DNA from: Nocardioides marmotae
GTDB lineage: Bacteria; Actinomycetota; Actinomycetes; Propionibacteriales; Nocardioidaceae
Direction: 5' to 3'
Assembly: GCF_013177455.1 (NCBI RefSeq)
Contig: NZ_CP053660.1
Span: 1,302,001 to 1,366,000, forward strand
Length of the DNA stretch: 64,000 nt
The translations under genes were made by a program, and so were the position numbers. Each line of letters begins with the position of its first letter. Positions within the stretch are counted from its first letter, which is position 1. Shown one piece after another: positions 1 to 6,519 of the stretch. Below the pieces are notes generated by a model. It was given only the letters and a program-made list of their open reading frames with translations. It was not told the origin of the DNA and made no database searches.

Positions 1-2
1 AC

Positions 3-389
3 CCGGTGCGCGTCCGCTTCTCCGACGTCGACGTCTACCGGCACGTCAACAACGTGACGTACTTCGAGTACTTCCAGGAGGCGCGGATCCACTACTTCGA
101 GGAGCTCGGCCGACGCTCCGAACGGGAGGTCACCCGGCCGCTGCTGGTCGTGGCGCGCAAGGAGGTGGACTACCGGGTGCCGGTGCTGCACCGGCCCGAG
201 CCGTACGACGCGTGGTCGTGGATCTCTCGGGTCGGGAACACGTCCTTCGACGTCCAGTCCGAGCTGTGCGACGGGGACACGGTCCTGGCACGAGCCCACA
301 CCACCGTGGTGGTCGTCGACGCGGACGCTCAGCGGCCGACGCCGCCGGACCCCGCGTTCCGCGAGGTGCTGGTCGCCGCGCTGCCCTGA
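3..389 (+). CDS. acyl-CoA thioesterase, 4HBT hot-dog fold (5' end outside window)
   Basis: Hydrolyses acyl-CoA thioesters; the protein belongs to the YbgC/FadM/4-hydroxybenzoyl-CoA thioesterase group. The sequence shows the family signature SDVDVYRHVNNVTYFEYFQEAR near the start, where the Asp before the HVNN turn is the usual catalytic acid, followed by alternating strands ending in an RAHTTVVVVD strand. The frame is open to the window edge. A GTG at 6 could be a start, but homologues normally have 7-10 residues before this motif, so the true start probably lies upstream. The physiological substrate cannot be told from sequence. The antisense frame of the gene stays open into the sigma-factor remnant on the other strand. 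Confidence 0.85.
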   Translation, partial: PVRVRFSDVDVYRHVNNVTYFEYFQEARIHYFEELGRRSEREVTRPLLVVARKEVDYRVPVLHRPEPYDAWSWISRVGNTSFDVQSELCDGDTVLARAHTTVVVVDADAQRPTPPDPAFREVLVAALP

Positions 390-390
390 T

Positions 391-707
391 CGCCGCCGGT
401 CACCTCGCCGGTCACCTCGCCGGTCACCTCGCCGGTCGCCCTTGCGGCGCGCGTCGAGACCCAGGTTGCGGGCGATGCCGAAGAGCCAGCCCGCGAACTG
501 CTCGCCGGTCCCGGTGAACTCGTGGATCTTCGTCGCCGCCGTCAACCAGGCCTCGGACGCGACGTCGTCGGCCGCCGTCGCCGAGTCCCCGGAGGGCCGG
601 ACCTGGAGCCAGACGACCAGGCGGCCGGCGTGCTCGGCGTAGAGCCGGCGCCAGGCGTCCTGGTCACCCCCCTTGGCGCGCGCGATCAGCTCGTCGTCGG
701 CGTCCAA
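391..707 (-). pseudogene. truncated ECF sigma-70 factor (region 2 only)
   Basis: Reading leftward from a possible TTG start at 707, the frame encodes a clear ECF sigma region 2: DADDELIARAKGGDQDAWRR, then LYAEHAGRLVVWLQ, then an ASEAWLTAATKI segment and FAGWLFGIARNL. It then runs into a GDRR repeat made of three exact 12-bp copies plus a partial one (394-441) and on into the antisense of the thioesterase. No region 4 helix-turn-helix follows, although ECF factors need one to bind the -35 element and usually run to about 180 residues. The frame stays open to the window edge, so a fused tail is possible, but the tail is only antisense sequence. I read it as a decayed gene whose 3' half was lost at the repeat. 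The start is uncertain. Confidence 0.6.
394..441. repeat. 12-bp tandem repeat at sigma-factor break
   Basis: Three exact copies of CGCCGGTCACCT (394-405, 406-417, 418-429) are followed by a degenerate fourth. On the minus strand they encode Gly-Asp-Arg-Arg units. The array begins four bases after the thioesterase stop codon and marks the point where sigma-factor homology ends. Confidence 0.85.
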
Positions 708-1078
708 CCACGGCCCCCGCTGGTCGCTGCGCCCTTGCCGTTCGCGTGGCCGTGGCGGTGCTGGTGGTTGCCGGGGCCGGCCTGACCGGTGCCCTCGGGA
801 GTGGACGGTATCGGTGAGGGCCGATCGGTCGGGGCGGACCCGCTGGTCGACGTCGGTCCGGAGGTCGGCCCACCCGGAGCCTGCGACCCGCCGGGGGAGC
901 GCTCGGGGGAGCGCTCGGGGGAGCGCTCGGGTGCCTCGAGGGGCGCCTGTGTGGGCTGGGGCTCGGGGGCGCGGAGGAGGCGGCGAGCGCCGCGAGCGCC
1001 ACCGTCGGAGCCAGACGCCCGTTCCGTGCTGCCGCAGGGGGTGCTCCTCCCGCTACCTGTCGCGACGAGGCTGGTCCG
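686..1078 (-). pseudogene. orphan C-terminal frame of a low-complexity exported-type protein
   Basis: The minus-strand frame between an in-frame TAA (1079-1081) and the TGA at 686-688 encodes a Pro/Ser/Thr/Gly-rich tail with three ERSP units (12-bp repeat at 897-932) and a His-rich end (GNHQHRHGHANGKG). I see no ATG or GTG in this frame. A signal-peptide-like stretch (GRLAPTVALAALAASSAPP) is read in another frame just upstream, so one frameshift would join them. The stop lies within the first codons of the truncated sigma factor, an arrangement that suggests a former two-gene unit. The neighbouring HNH gene ends at 1160. Function unknown; probably a remnant. Confidence 0.4.
897..932. repeat. 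12-bp tandem repeat
   Basis: Three copies of GAGCGCTCGGGG (897-908, 909-920, 921-932; last base differs). Each is one ERSP unit of the low-complexity remnant on the minus strand. It is the second 12-bp array within 500 bp. Confidence 0.85.
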
Positions 1079-1159
1079 TTACGTCGACCGCCGACCTCGT
1101 GCTCCGGGCGTGCCTGTGCCCCGCCGGCGGGGTGCTCCGGCGGGGTCGTGGCGGTGGGG

Positions 1160-2470
1160 CTATGGCGGGGGCGGCTGGTCCGTCGGCGGTGGGTCGAGGT
1201 CGTGGGTGCCTCGGTGGTCGACCCGGTAGGTGAGTCCGGTGGGACTTCGCCACTCAAACGTGCCCGGCGAGGGTGATTGTTGTGACCAGCCGCCGTGGGT
1301 CTTGGCGCGGTGGTGGCGTCGGCAGAGTGGCGCGATGTTCTCGGTCGCTGTCGGTCCGCCCCTGGCGTGGGGGATGACGTGGTCGTCATCCACTCGCGAT
1401 GACGCGTGGGCGGGGCGGGTGCACCAGGGGAACACGCAGTGCAGGTCGCGCAGTCGGGTCTGGGTCGAGAGGCGGTCGGGGACCTCATAGGCCTCGACGT
1501 GGATCCGCTCGGCCAGGTCGATGACGGGCTTCACGGTGATCGTCTTGCCGGTGTCGGCTCGTGCGGCGCGGGTGCACCAGTCGGCGAGCTGAGTGATCAG
1601 GACGAACCCGCGGACGTTCTCGACCCGGGTGATGTCGTCCAGGGTCCCGTCGGGGCTCTGGTGGACGTGGACCACGAGGGGCTTGGGATCGGTGTCGAAC
1701 TCCAGGCTCAGCTGCCGCCGCGCCATGTCACCCAGAGCGACCGAGCGGCGGGCGTCGAGGGTGTCGGTGCACCCCAGTGCTTCGAGCCGCGCGGCGCCCT
1801 TTTCGAGGGCGTCGTCGAGGTCGAGCGCGTCGGCCAGGTCGAGGGTCGCCCACACGTCGACGTGCCCGTCGAAGGACACCTGTCGCGACTGGATGGTCAC
1901 GTGCCGGGCCTCGGCCCGCTCGGTCGCCACCCGCTGGGCCTCGTCGGGGTCGAACCGGACCAGCGCCTCCTCCAGGAGCCGCTCCAACGCCGCCGGCCCG
2001 ATCGTGGAGGCCACCGGTGCGACGTGGGTGTCGACGAACGCGGCGCCCTTCTTCGGCAGGTGCAACGTCCGGCGAGCCAACGAGCGGGCCTTCCAGGCCG
2101 GCAGGTCGAGGTCGGTGACCTTCTTCCAGAGCTTCGGGAGCCGGTAGCGCAGCTCGAGGGCCTCGGCCAGGTAGGCCCGACCCGCGTCCTCCGACTTCCC
2201 CAGCCCGGCCGCGAACTCCACCACCGCGAACTCCGTCACGAACGGCGCACCCTCACCCGCCAGGCAGACCGGCTTGTCACCGAACCCGCGGAACACCGAC
2301 CACGTCGCCGCCTCGTCCAACGACTCCGCCGGGTGCAGCACGCACCACTGGACCGCCGCTTCGAGGAGCTCGGCCTCGGCCGCGTTAGCCGCGCGCTGCT
2401 TGGCGCGCGCGAGGCTCAGCACGTCGGCTGGGGTGTCCAGCGGGTGCTCGAGCGTCGCGATCAAGGCCAT
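1160..2470 (-). CDS. DUF222 / HNH endonuclease (13E12 repeat family)
   Basis: A 436-residue protein with an N-terminal DUF222 helical region (about 1-320) and a C-terminal HNH nuclease domain. The HNH motif is visible at about 345-395: CVFPWCTRPAH, then DDDHVIPHARGG, TENIAPLCRRHH; the Cys pair, DH, GG, N, LC and HH are all present, so the nuclease looks intact. This family is dispersed in many copies in actinobacterial genomes, and in Mycobacterium tuberculosis several members are LexA-regulated. Here a LexA-like box lies directly upstream and the -10 hexamer is 5 bases from the ATG. The gene sits beside two decayed genes, which fits insertion by a mobile or repeat-borne gene, but I see no terminal inverted repeats. 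Confidence 0.88.
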   Translation of the reverse strand: MALIATLEHPLDTPADVLSLARAKQRAANAAEAELLEAAVQWCVLHPAESLDEAATWSVFRGFGDKPVCLAGEGAPFVTEFAVVEFAAGLGKSEDAGRAYLAEALELRYRLPKLWKKVTDLDLPAWKARSLARRTLHLPKKGAAFVDTHVAPVASTIGPAALERLLEEALVRFDPDEAQRVATERAEARHVTIQSRQVSFDGHVDVWATLDLADALDLDDALEKGAARLEALGCTDTLDARRSVALGDMARRQLSLEFDTDPKPLVVHVHQSPDGTLDDITRVENVRGFVLITQLADWCTRAARADTGKTITVKPVIDLAERIHVEAYEVPDRLSTQTRLRDLHCVFPWCTRPAHASSRVDDDHVIPHARGGPTATENIAPLCRRHHRAKTHGGWSQQSPSPGTFEWRSPTGLTYRVDHRGTHDLDPPPTDQPPPP

Positions 2471-2475
2471 GCCTC

Positions 2476-2504
2476 ATTCTAGTCGAACAGCTGCTCGAAT
2501 GGAA
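2476..2504 (-). promoter_or_regulatory. promoter with LexA-like (SOS) box for the HNH gene
   Basis: On the minus strand TAGAAT (2481 to 2476) lies five bases before the ATG, with TTCCAT (2504 to 2499) 17 bases further up as a weak -35. Between them is TCGAGCAGCTGTTCGA (2498 to 2483), one mismatch from the actinobacterial SOS box TCGAAC-N4-GTTCGA. The position between -35 and -10 is right for repression by LexA, and the spacing implies a leaderless transcript. Confidence 0.7.
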
Positions 2505-2753
2505 GGGTCTGTTCTCAGATCTTCAGAGCGGGGTCGGACGCGCCAGCGCGAGGCGGCGGCCAGAGACCCGGCAGCGAACCGCGACCCACGACGTACCTGG
2601 CCCATAGCTGCCAAAGCCGCAACCACCCCACAGCCCGCAGGCCGAAGGTCGGCTGCCAGGGGCCTCGACACGTCGGCGCCAGGGCGCCTCCTGCTCGACC
2701 AGCGGGGGCGGCCGCTACCCACGGCCCGAAAGCCGAAGGTGAGACAGCACCGC

Positions 2754-2759
2754 TAGGGT
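2754..2759 (+). promoter_or_regulatory. -10 hexamer TAGGGT, short leader
   Basis: TAGGGT lies six bases before the GTG at 2766 and supports that start as a leaderless transcript. No convincing -35 is visible. The 250 bases between here and the HNH promoter hold nothing I can identify. Confidence 0.5.
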
Positions 2760-2765
2760 CCGCCC

Positions 2766-3452
2766 GTGCGCCTCATCCCACGCCTGCTGAACCGTGCCGT
2801 CCACGCCGGGTGGCGGTGGGTGGACCGGGCGGGGGAGATCGTGCCGGGGACGCGGGCGGCCGAGGAGTTCGGGAGCTTCGGGGCGGGGTCGTGCATCGAC
2901 TTCCCGCCGGCGACGATCCTCAACGCCTCCTCGATCCACCTCGGCGAGCGGACGCTCGTGGGTCGCCAGGTGACGCTGTCGGTGGGCTGGGGGACCAATG
3001 AGCAGGCGCTGCCGCCGCGGGGCCTGGTGGTCGGCGACCGGTGCGTCATCGGCGCGCGGACGAGCATCACCGCGCACGAGTCGATCGAGATCGGCGACGA
3101 CGTGTTCTTCGGGCAGGGCGTGTTCGTGACCGACGCCAGCCACGGCTACCAGGTGCCGGACCGGCCGGTCGGCGCGCAGTTCGGCCCCTCTGACCCGGTG
3201 GTGGTCGGGGCGGGGTCGTGGATCGGCCACCACGCGGTGCTGCTGCCGGGCACCCGGCTGGGCCGCAACGTCGTGGTCGCGGCGGGCTCGATCGTGCGCG
3301 GTGTGGTGGAGGACCACGCTGTGGTGGCGGGCAACCCGGCGCGGGTGGTGCGCCGCTACGAGCCGGGCGTGGGCTGGGTGGGGTCGCGCGGCGACGTACG
3401 CCCTGTGCTCGCCGACGACCTCGACTTCCTCGACGAGGCCGTCACCGGCTGA
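2766..3452 (+). CDS. left-handed beta-helix (hexapeptide) acyltransferase
   Basis: A 228-residue member of the hexapeptide-repeat transferases (LbH, maltose/galactoside acetyltransferase-like), which move acetyl or other acyl groups from CoA to sugars or other acceptors. Repeats of the [LIV]-G-x4 type run from about residue 45 to 190, for example IGARTSITAHESIEIGDD and VVGAGSWIGHHAVLLPGTRL. They end in the typical cap VVAGNPARVVRRY. DASHGYQ supplies the His expected at the active-site cleft. The acceptor cannot be inferred. The gene stands alone, convergent with the haemoglobin gene. Confidence 0.85.
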   Translation: MRLIPRLLNRAVHAGWRWVDRAGEIVPGTRAAEEFGSFGAGSCIDFPPATILNASSIHLGERTLVGRQVTLSVGWGTNEQALPPRGLVVGDRCVIGARTSITAHESIEIGDDVFFGQGVFVTDASHGYQVPDRPVGAQFGPSDPVVVGAGSWIGHHAVLLPGTRLGRNVVVAAGSIVRGVVEDHAVVAGNPARVVRRYEPGVGWVGSRGDVRPVLADDLDFLDEAVTG

Positions 3453-3469
3453 GCATCAGGCATCGGGCC

Positions 3470-3862
3470 TCAGGTCGCGGCGGGCGGCTCGTCGACGGTG
3501 TTGACCATGAACTGCGCGGCGTGGGTGACGTAGTCCCAGAGCTGGGCCTCCTGCTCGGGGGTGAGGTCGACGGCGTCGAGCCCGGCGCGGAAGTGCTTGA
3601 GCCAGTGGTCGCGCGACTCCGGGGTGACCTGGAACGGCGCGTGGCGCATGCGCAGCCGCGGGTGCCCACGGGTCTCGGAGTACGTCGTCGGGCCACCCCA
3701 GTACTGGACGAGGAAGAGCAGGAAGCGCTCCTCCGCGGGCCCGAGGTCCTCCTCGGGGTACATCGGCCGCAGCACCTCGTCGGTGGCCACACCCTCGTAG
3801 AAGGTCGCGACGATGCGGCGGAACGTCTCGAAGCCGCCGACTTCCTCGTAGAACGTGGTCAC
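3470..3862 (-). CDS. glbO: group II truncated haemoglobin
   Basis: A haem protein of the TrHbO class, thought to handle O2, NO or peroxide. From a GTG start the product is 130 residues and begins MTTFYEEVGGFETFRR. It shows the 2-on-2 globin pattern: FYEGVATDEVLRPMYP, then RFLLFLVQYWGGPTTYSE, then the proximal His at 74 in RMRHAPF and the G8 Trp at 87 in DHWLKHF, the last being characteristic of group II. An ATG nine bases upstream (3871) would add three residues. I prefer the GTG because it matches typical family N-termini and lies seven bases after a CAGAAT hexamer. Confidence 0.9.
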   Translation of the reverse strand: MTTFYEEVGGFETFRRIVATFYEGVATDEVLRPMYPEEDLGPAEERFLLFLVQYWGGPTTYSETRGHPRLRMRHAPFQVTPESRDHWLKHFRAGLDAVDLTPEQEAQLWDYVTHAAQFMVNTVDEPPAAT

Positions 3863-3974
3863 GGGTCCCATTCTGCCGACGCCTCTCCAGTCCGTTGCAT
3901 CCGCGTGCCAGACTCGCGACGGACCAGACCCCCGGCCGCACACTGGCCACCGACCCCACAGGAGTGATCGAGGC

Positions 3975-4403
3975 ATGGCAACGACGCGCACCGCGCAGAC
4001 CACCTGGCAGGGCTCGCTCCAGGAGGGCTCCGGCTCCGTGGAGCTCCAGTCCTCGGGCGTGGGCACCTTCGACGTGTCCTGGCCCTCCCGCGCCGAGTCG
4101 GCGAACGGCAAGACCAGCCCCGAGGAGCTCATCGCCGCGGCGCACTCCTCGTGCTTCTCCATGGCGCTCTCCGCCGCGCTGTCCAAGGCCGGCACCCCGC
4201 CGACCACCCTGGAGACCAGCGCCGAGGTCGAGCTGACCCCGGGCACCGGCATCACCGGCATCAAGCTGACCGTCGTCGGCACCGTCGAGGGCATCTCCGA
4301 GGAGAAGTTCGTCGAGGCCGCCACCGGCGCCAAGGAGGGCTGCCCGGTCAGCCAGGCGCTCGCCGGCACCACCATCACGCTGGACGCCTCGCTCAAGAGC
4401 TGA
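3975..4403 (+). CDS. OsmC/Ohr family peroxiredoxin
   Basis: A 142-residue thiol peroxidase of the OsmC family, which reduces organic hydroperoxides in the cytoplasm. The two conserved cysteines are present: peroxidatic Cys60 in HSSCFSMAL and Cys123 in EGCPVSQAL. The start is set at the ATG at 3975, where homologues begin (MATTRTAQTTWQG), with GGAG about ten bases upstream. The frame is open further 5' into the divergent haemoglobin gene but has no homology there. The two genes share a promoter region of about 110 bp. Both are plausible oxidative or nitrosative stress functions. Confidence 0.9.
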   Translation: MATTRTAQTTWQGSLQEGSGSVELQSSGVGTFDVSWPSRAESANGKTSPEELIAAAHSSCFSMALSAALSKAGTPPTTLETSAEVELTPGTGITGIKLTVVGTVEGISEEKFVEAATGAKEGCPVSQALAGTTITLDASLKS

Positions 4404-4509
4404 CCCGCGGGCGGGCACGTCCCGCCGTACGACGCACAGCGGCCCGCCCGGGTGACCGGGCGGGCCGCTGTCGTGTGCTCGGGCGTGCGGCGGCGCGTAC
4501 GCCGGCGGC

Positions 4510-5562
4510 TCAGGCGTCCTGGCCGGCCCGCTCGCCCTCGGACTCGGACTCCGGCGCCGACACGTCCGTGCCGTGCGCGGCCCGGACCTCCTCGCGGTGC
4601 CAGACGACCCGCTGGGCGAAGGGGATCTCGATGCCCTCGTGGTCGAAGCGCGCCTTGATCCGCTGGCGCAGCTCGCGGGCGACGCCCCACTGCTCCATCG
4701 GTGCGGTCTTGACCATCACCCGCAGGGTGATCGAGTCGGCGGCCAGCATCTCCACGCCGGTGACCTCCGGTGCCTCGATGACGACGTTGCGGAAGTCCTC
4801 GTCCTCCCACAGGCCGTGGCTGACGTCGCGGAGCACGTCCTGGACCCGGACCAGGTCCTCGCCGTAGGCGACGTTGACGTCGACCACCGCGCGGGACCAG
4901 TTCTGGCTCATGTTGCCGACCCGCAGGATCTCGCCGTTGGGGACGTACCAGACGGTGCCGTTGAGGTCGCGCAGCCGGGTGACGCGCAGGCTCACCGCCT
5001 CGATCGTGCCGGTCGCCTCGCCCACGTCGACGACGTCGCCGACGCCGTACTGGTCCTCGAAGATCATGAAGATGCCGGAGAGGAAGTCCTTGACCAGTGA
5101 CTGGGCGCCGAAGCCCAGGGCGACGCCGACGATCCCGGCGCTGGCGATGATCGGGGCGATGTTGACCCCCAGCTCGCTGAGGATCATCGTGCCGAAGATC
5201 GCCACCAGGACGCCGGTGACGACGCTCTTGAGCAGGTCGCCCATGGTCTTGGCCCGCTGGACCCGGCGGGTCTGCGTCGCCGCGTCGCGCGCGGCGACCG
5301 CGTGGACGGCCTTGCCCCGCTTGGGCAGGCGGGTGACCCGGTCGGGCAGCACGCCGTCCTCGGCGCTGGCCACGAGCCGGTCGACCAGCTTGTGCAGCAC
5401 CCAGCGGATGACGAGGCCGAGGATGACGAGGGCGGTGATCGCGAGCGGCTTGCCGATGATGACGTCGGCGACCTCGGCGACGGTGTCGTTGCCGAACCAC
5501 TCGTAGGCGATGTTGCAGGTCTGCTCGCCGTCCTCGCAGGGGCCGGTGGTCGCGGTGAACAT
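4510..5562 (-). CDS. small-conductance mechanosensitive channel (MscS family)
   Basis: A membrane channel of about 350 residues that opens under membrane tension to release solutes in osmotic downshock. It has a TM segment near residues 30-50 (LAITALVILGLVIRWVL), a charged loop, a second TM, and then the MscS pore helix and beta domain: GIVGVALGFGAQSLVKDF followed by FEDQYGVGDVVDV. The alpha-beta C-terminal domain follows, then an acidic tail. Two starts compete, ATG at 5571 and ATG at 5562. A TTAGAC hexamer at 5577-5572 leaves room only for the second, so I chose that. It is divergent from the small membrane protein gene at 5677. Confidence 0.88.
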   Translation of the reverse strand: MFTATTGPCEDGEQTCNIAYEWFGNDTVAEVADVIIGKPLAITALVILGLVIRWVLHKLVDRLVASAEDGVLPDRVTRLPKRGKAVHAVAARDAATQTRRVQRAKTMGDLLKSVVTGVLVAIFGTMILSELGVNIAPIIASAGIVGVALGFGAQSLVKDFLSGIFMIFEDQYGVGDVVDVGEATGTIEAVSLRVTRLRDLNGTVWYVPNGEILRVGNMSQNWSRAVVDVNVAYGEDLVRVQDVLRDVSHGLWEDEDFRNVVIEAPEVTGVEMLAADSITLRVMVKTAPMEQWGVARELRQRIKARFDHEGIEIPFAQRVVWHREEVRAAHGTDVSAPESESEGERAGQDA

Positions 5563-5664
5563 GGGGCCCATGTCTAACAGGTGGGCACCCCGCCGCCGAA
5601 GGCTCCGCGCGGCCGTGTGACCCATCTGACCGGACGGGGCGCCGGGGCGGGGGAGGGCTACGGA

Positions 5665-5670
5665 TATCCT
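5665..5670 (+). promoter_or_regulatory. -10 hexamer TATCCT, short leader
   Basis: TATCCT lies six bases before the GTG at 5677, fixing that codon rather than upstream in-frame alternatives as the start of the small membrane protein. Confidence 0.5.
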
Positions 5671-5676
5671 GCACGC

Positions 5677-6039
5677 GTGACCGCCTCGATCAGCCCCGTT
5701 CGTCGGGCCGCCGCCCTGCTTTCCGGCCTCTCCGTCGTCCTGACCGCCGCCGTCGTGCAGGCTGCCCCCGCGACCGCCGACGTGCCCGAGGGCTGGTCGG
5801 ACCCGGACCCGGTCAACACCCTGCACGCGGTGCTGCTCTTCGGCGGCGTCCCGCTGCTGCTGTTCATCGTGATCTGGGTGGTCGTCTACGCGCCGGCCAT
5901 GATCCGCGGCGAGCGCGTCACGCCGGGCTCGCCCGCGGTCGAGAACCAGTGGATCGGCGGCCCCCGCAAGAGCACCTCCGAGCTCGCCGGCCCCGACGGG
6001 GACGACTCACAGGCGGGTGGAGCCAGTGCCCGGTGGTGA
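5677..6039 (+). CDS. small exported/membrane protein, unknown function
   Basis: I do not recognise a family. The 120-residue product has an N-terminal signal-like segment (RRAAALLSGLSVVLTAAVVQA with an APATA cleavage-type site, about 10-35) and one strong TM helix (LLFGGVPLLLFIVIWVVVY, about 53-72), then a Gly/Ser-rich cytoplasmic tail. The GTG start is chosen from the TATCCT hexamer. Its 3' end overlaps the 5' end of the DUF5130 gene by 23 bases, so the two are probably co-transcribed and may act together. Confidence 0.7.
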   Translation: MTASISPVRRAAALLSGLSVVLTAAVVQAAPATADVPEGWSDPDPVNTLHAVLLFGGVPLLLFIVIWVVVYAPAMIRGERVTPGSPAVENQWIGGPRKSTSELAGPDGDDSQAGGASARW

Positions 6040-6415
6040 ACACCTGACCGAGGCCGAGCGGGCCCGCCTCGACGAGGCGATCCGCGCGGCCGAGCGTCTC
6101 TCGCGCGTCGAGTTCTCCGTCTTCATCGGGACGGCGGAGGGTGACCCGCGCTCGTTCGCCACACAGCTGCACAACTCCCTGGTCGCGCCCTCGCGCAGCA
6201 TCCTGGTGATGGTCGACCCCGTCGCCCGGGCGCTGGAGATCGTCACCGGCGGCTGGGTACGCCGCACGCTCACCGACCGCCAGGTCGAGCTCGCCGCCCT
6301 CCAGATGCGCTCGGCCTTCGCCGCGGACGATCTCGTCGGCGGCCTGGTCCGCGGCATCCACATGCTCGCCGAGCACGCCCGGCCCCCGCAGACGCTGCAC
6401 GCCGGCGAGGCCTGA
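6017..6415 (+). CDS. DUF5130 (TPM-like) protein
   Basis: A 132-residue protein matching the actinobacterial DUF5130/TPM-like fold: LTEAERARLDEAIRAAERLS, a EFSVFIG strand, PSRSILVMVDPVARALEIV and RTLTDRQVELAALQMRSAF. TPM domains bind or act at membranes or on phosphate groups in other proteins, but this group has no settled function. The GTG start overlaps the preceding membrane-protein gene, so the two form a small operon. A strong hairpin ends the unit at 6469-6504. Confidence 0.75.
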   Translation: MEPVPGGEHLTEAERARLDEAIRAAERLSRVEFSVFIGTAEGDPRSFATQLHNSLVAPSRSILVMVDPVARALEIVTGGWVRRTLTDRQVELAALQMRSAFAADDLVGGLVRGIHMLAEHARPPQTLHAGEA

Positions 6416-6430
6416 TCGGCCCACCGGCGC

Positions 6431-6468
6431 CGAACCGGCCCTGAGACACCGAACCGGCCCTGAGACAC
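6431..6468. repeat. 19-bp direct duplication before the terminator
   Basis: Two exact, abutting copies of CGAACCGGCCCTGAGACAC occupy 6431-6449 and 6450-6468, and a third truncated start (CGAAC) begins the hairpin that follows. The spacer carries no gene. Confidence 0.9.
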
Positions 6469-6504
6469 CGAACGGCCGGCCTCCCGAGGGAGGCCGGCCG
6501 TTCG
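6469..6504. terminator. bidirectional hairpin terminator
   Basis: A 16-17 bp perfect stem (6469-6485 with 6488-6504) with a tiny GA loop lies between the convergent DUF5130 and pepN genes. There is only a short T run, as is common for actinobacterial intrinsic terminators. It would serve both strands. Confidence 0.75.
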
Positions 6505-6519
6505 TGCGTCCGCGCGGGG

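Noticed and set aside
664..1488. 274-codon minus-strand frame over the HNH 3' end
   Set aside because: It mostly overlaps the HNH coding region in another frame; only its middle part (signal-peptide-like) may belong to the remnant gene described.
1160..2470. Insertion sequence or intein/homing-endonuclease context for the HNH gene
   Set aside because: No terminal inverted repeats, target duplications, transposase or interrupted host protein could be seen; the DUF222 domain marks a stand-alone 13E12-type gene.
2474..2722. 82-codon minus-strand frame between the HNH gene and the acyltransferase
   Set aside because: No homology, Arg/Ala-rich composition, no ribosome-binding site, and it overlaps the HNH promoter and LexA-like box.
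3876..3974. N-terminal extension of the OsmC protein
   Set aside because: It would overlap the divergent haemoglobin start and has no family similarity; the ATG at 3975 matches family N-termini.
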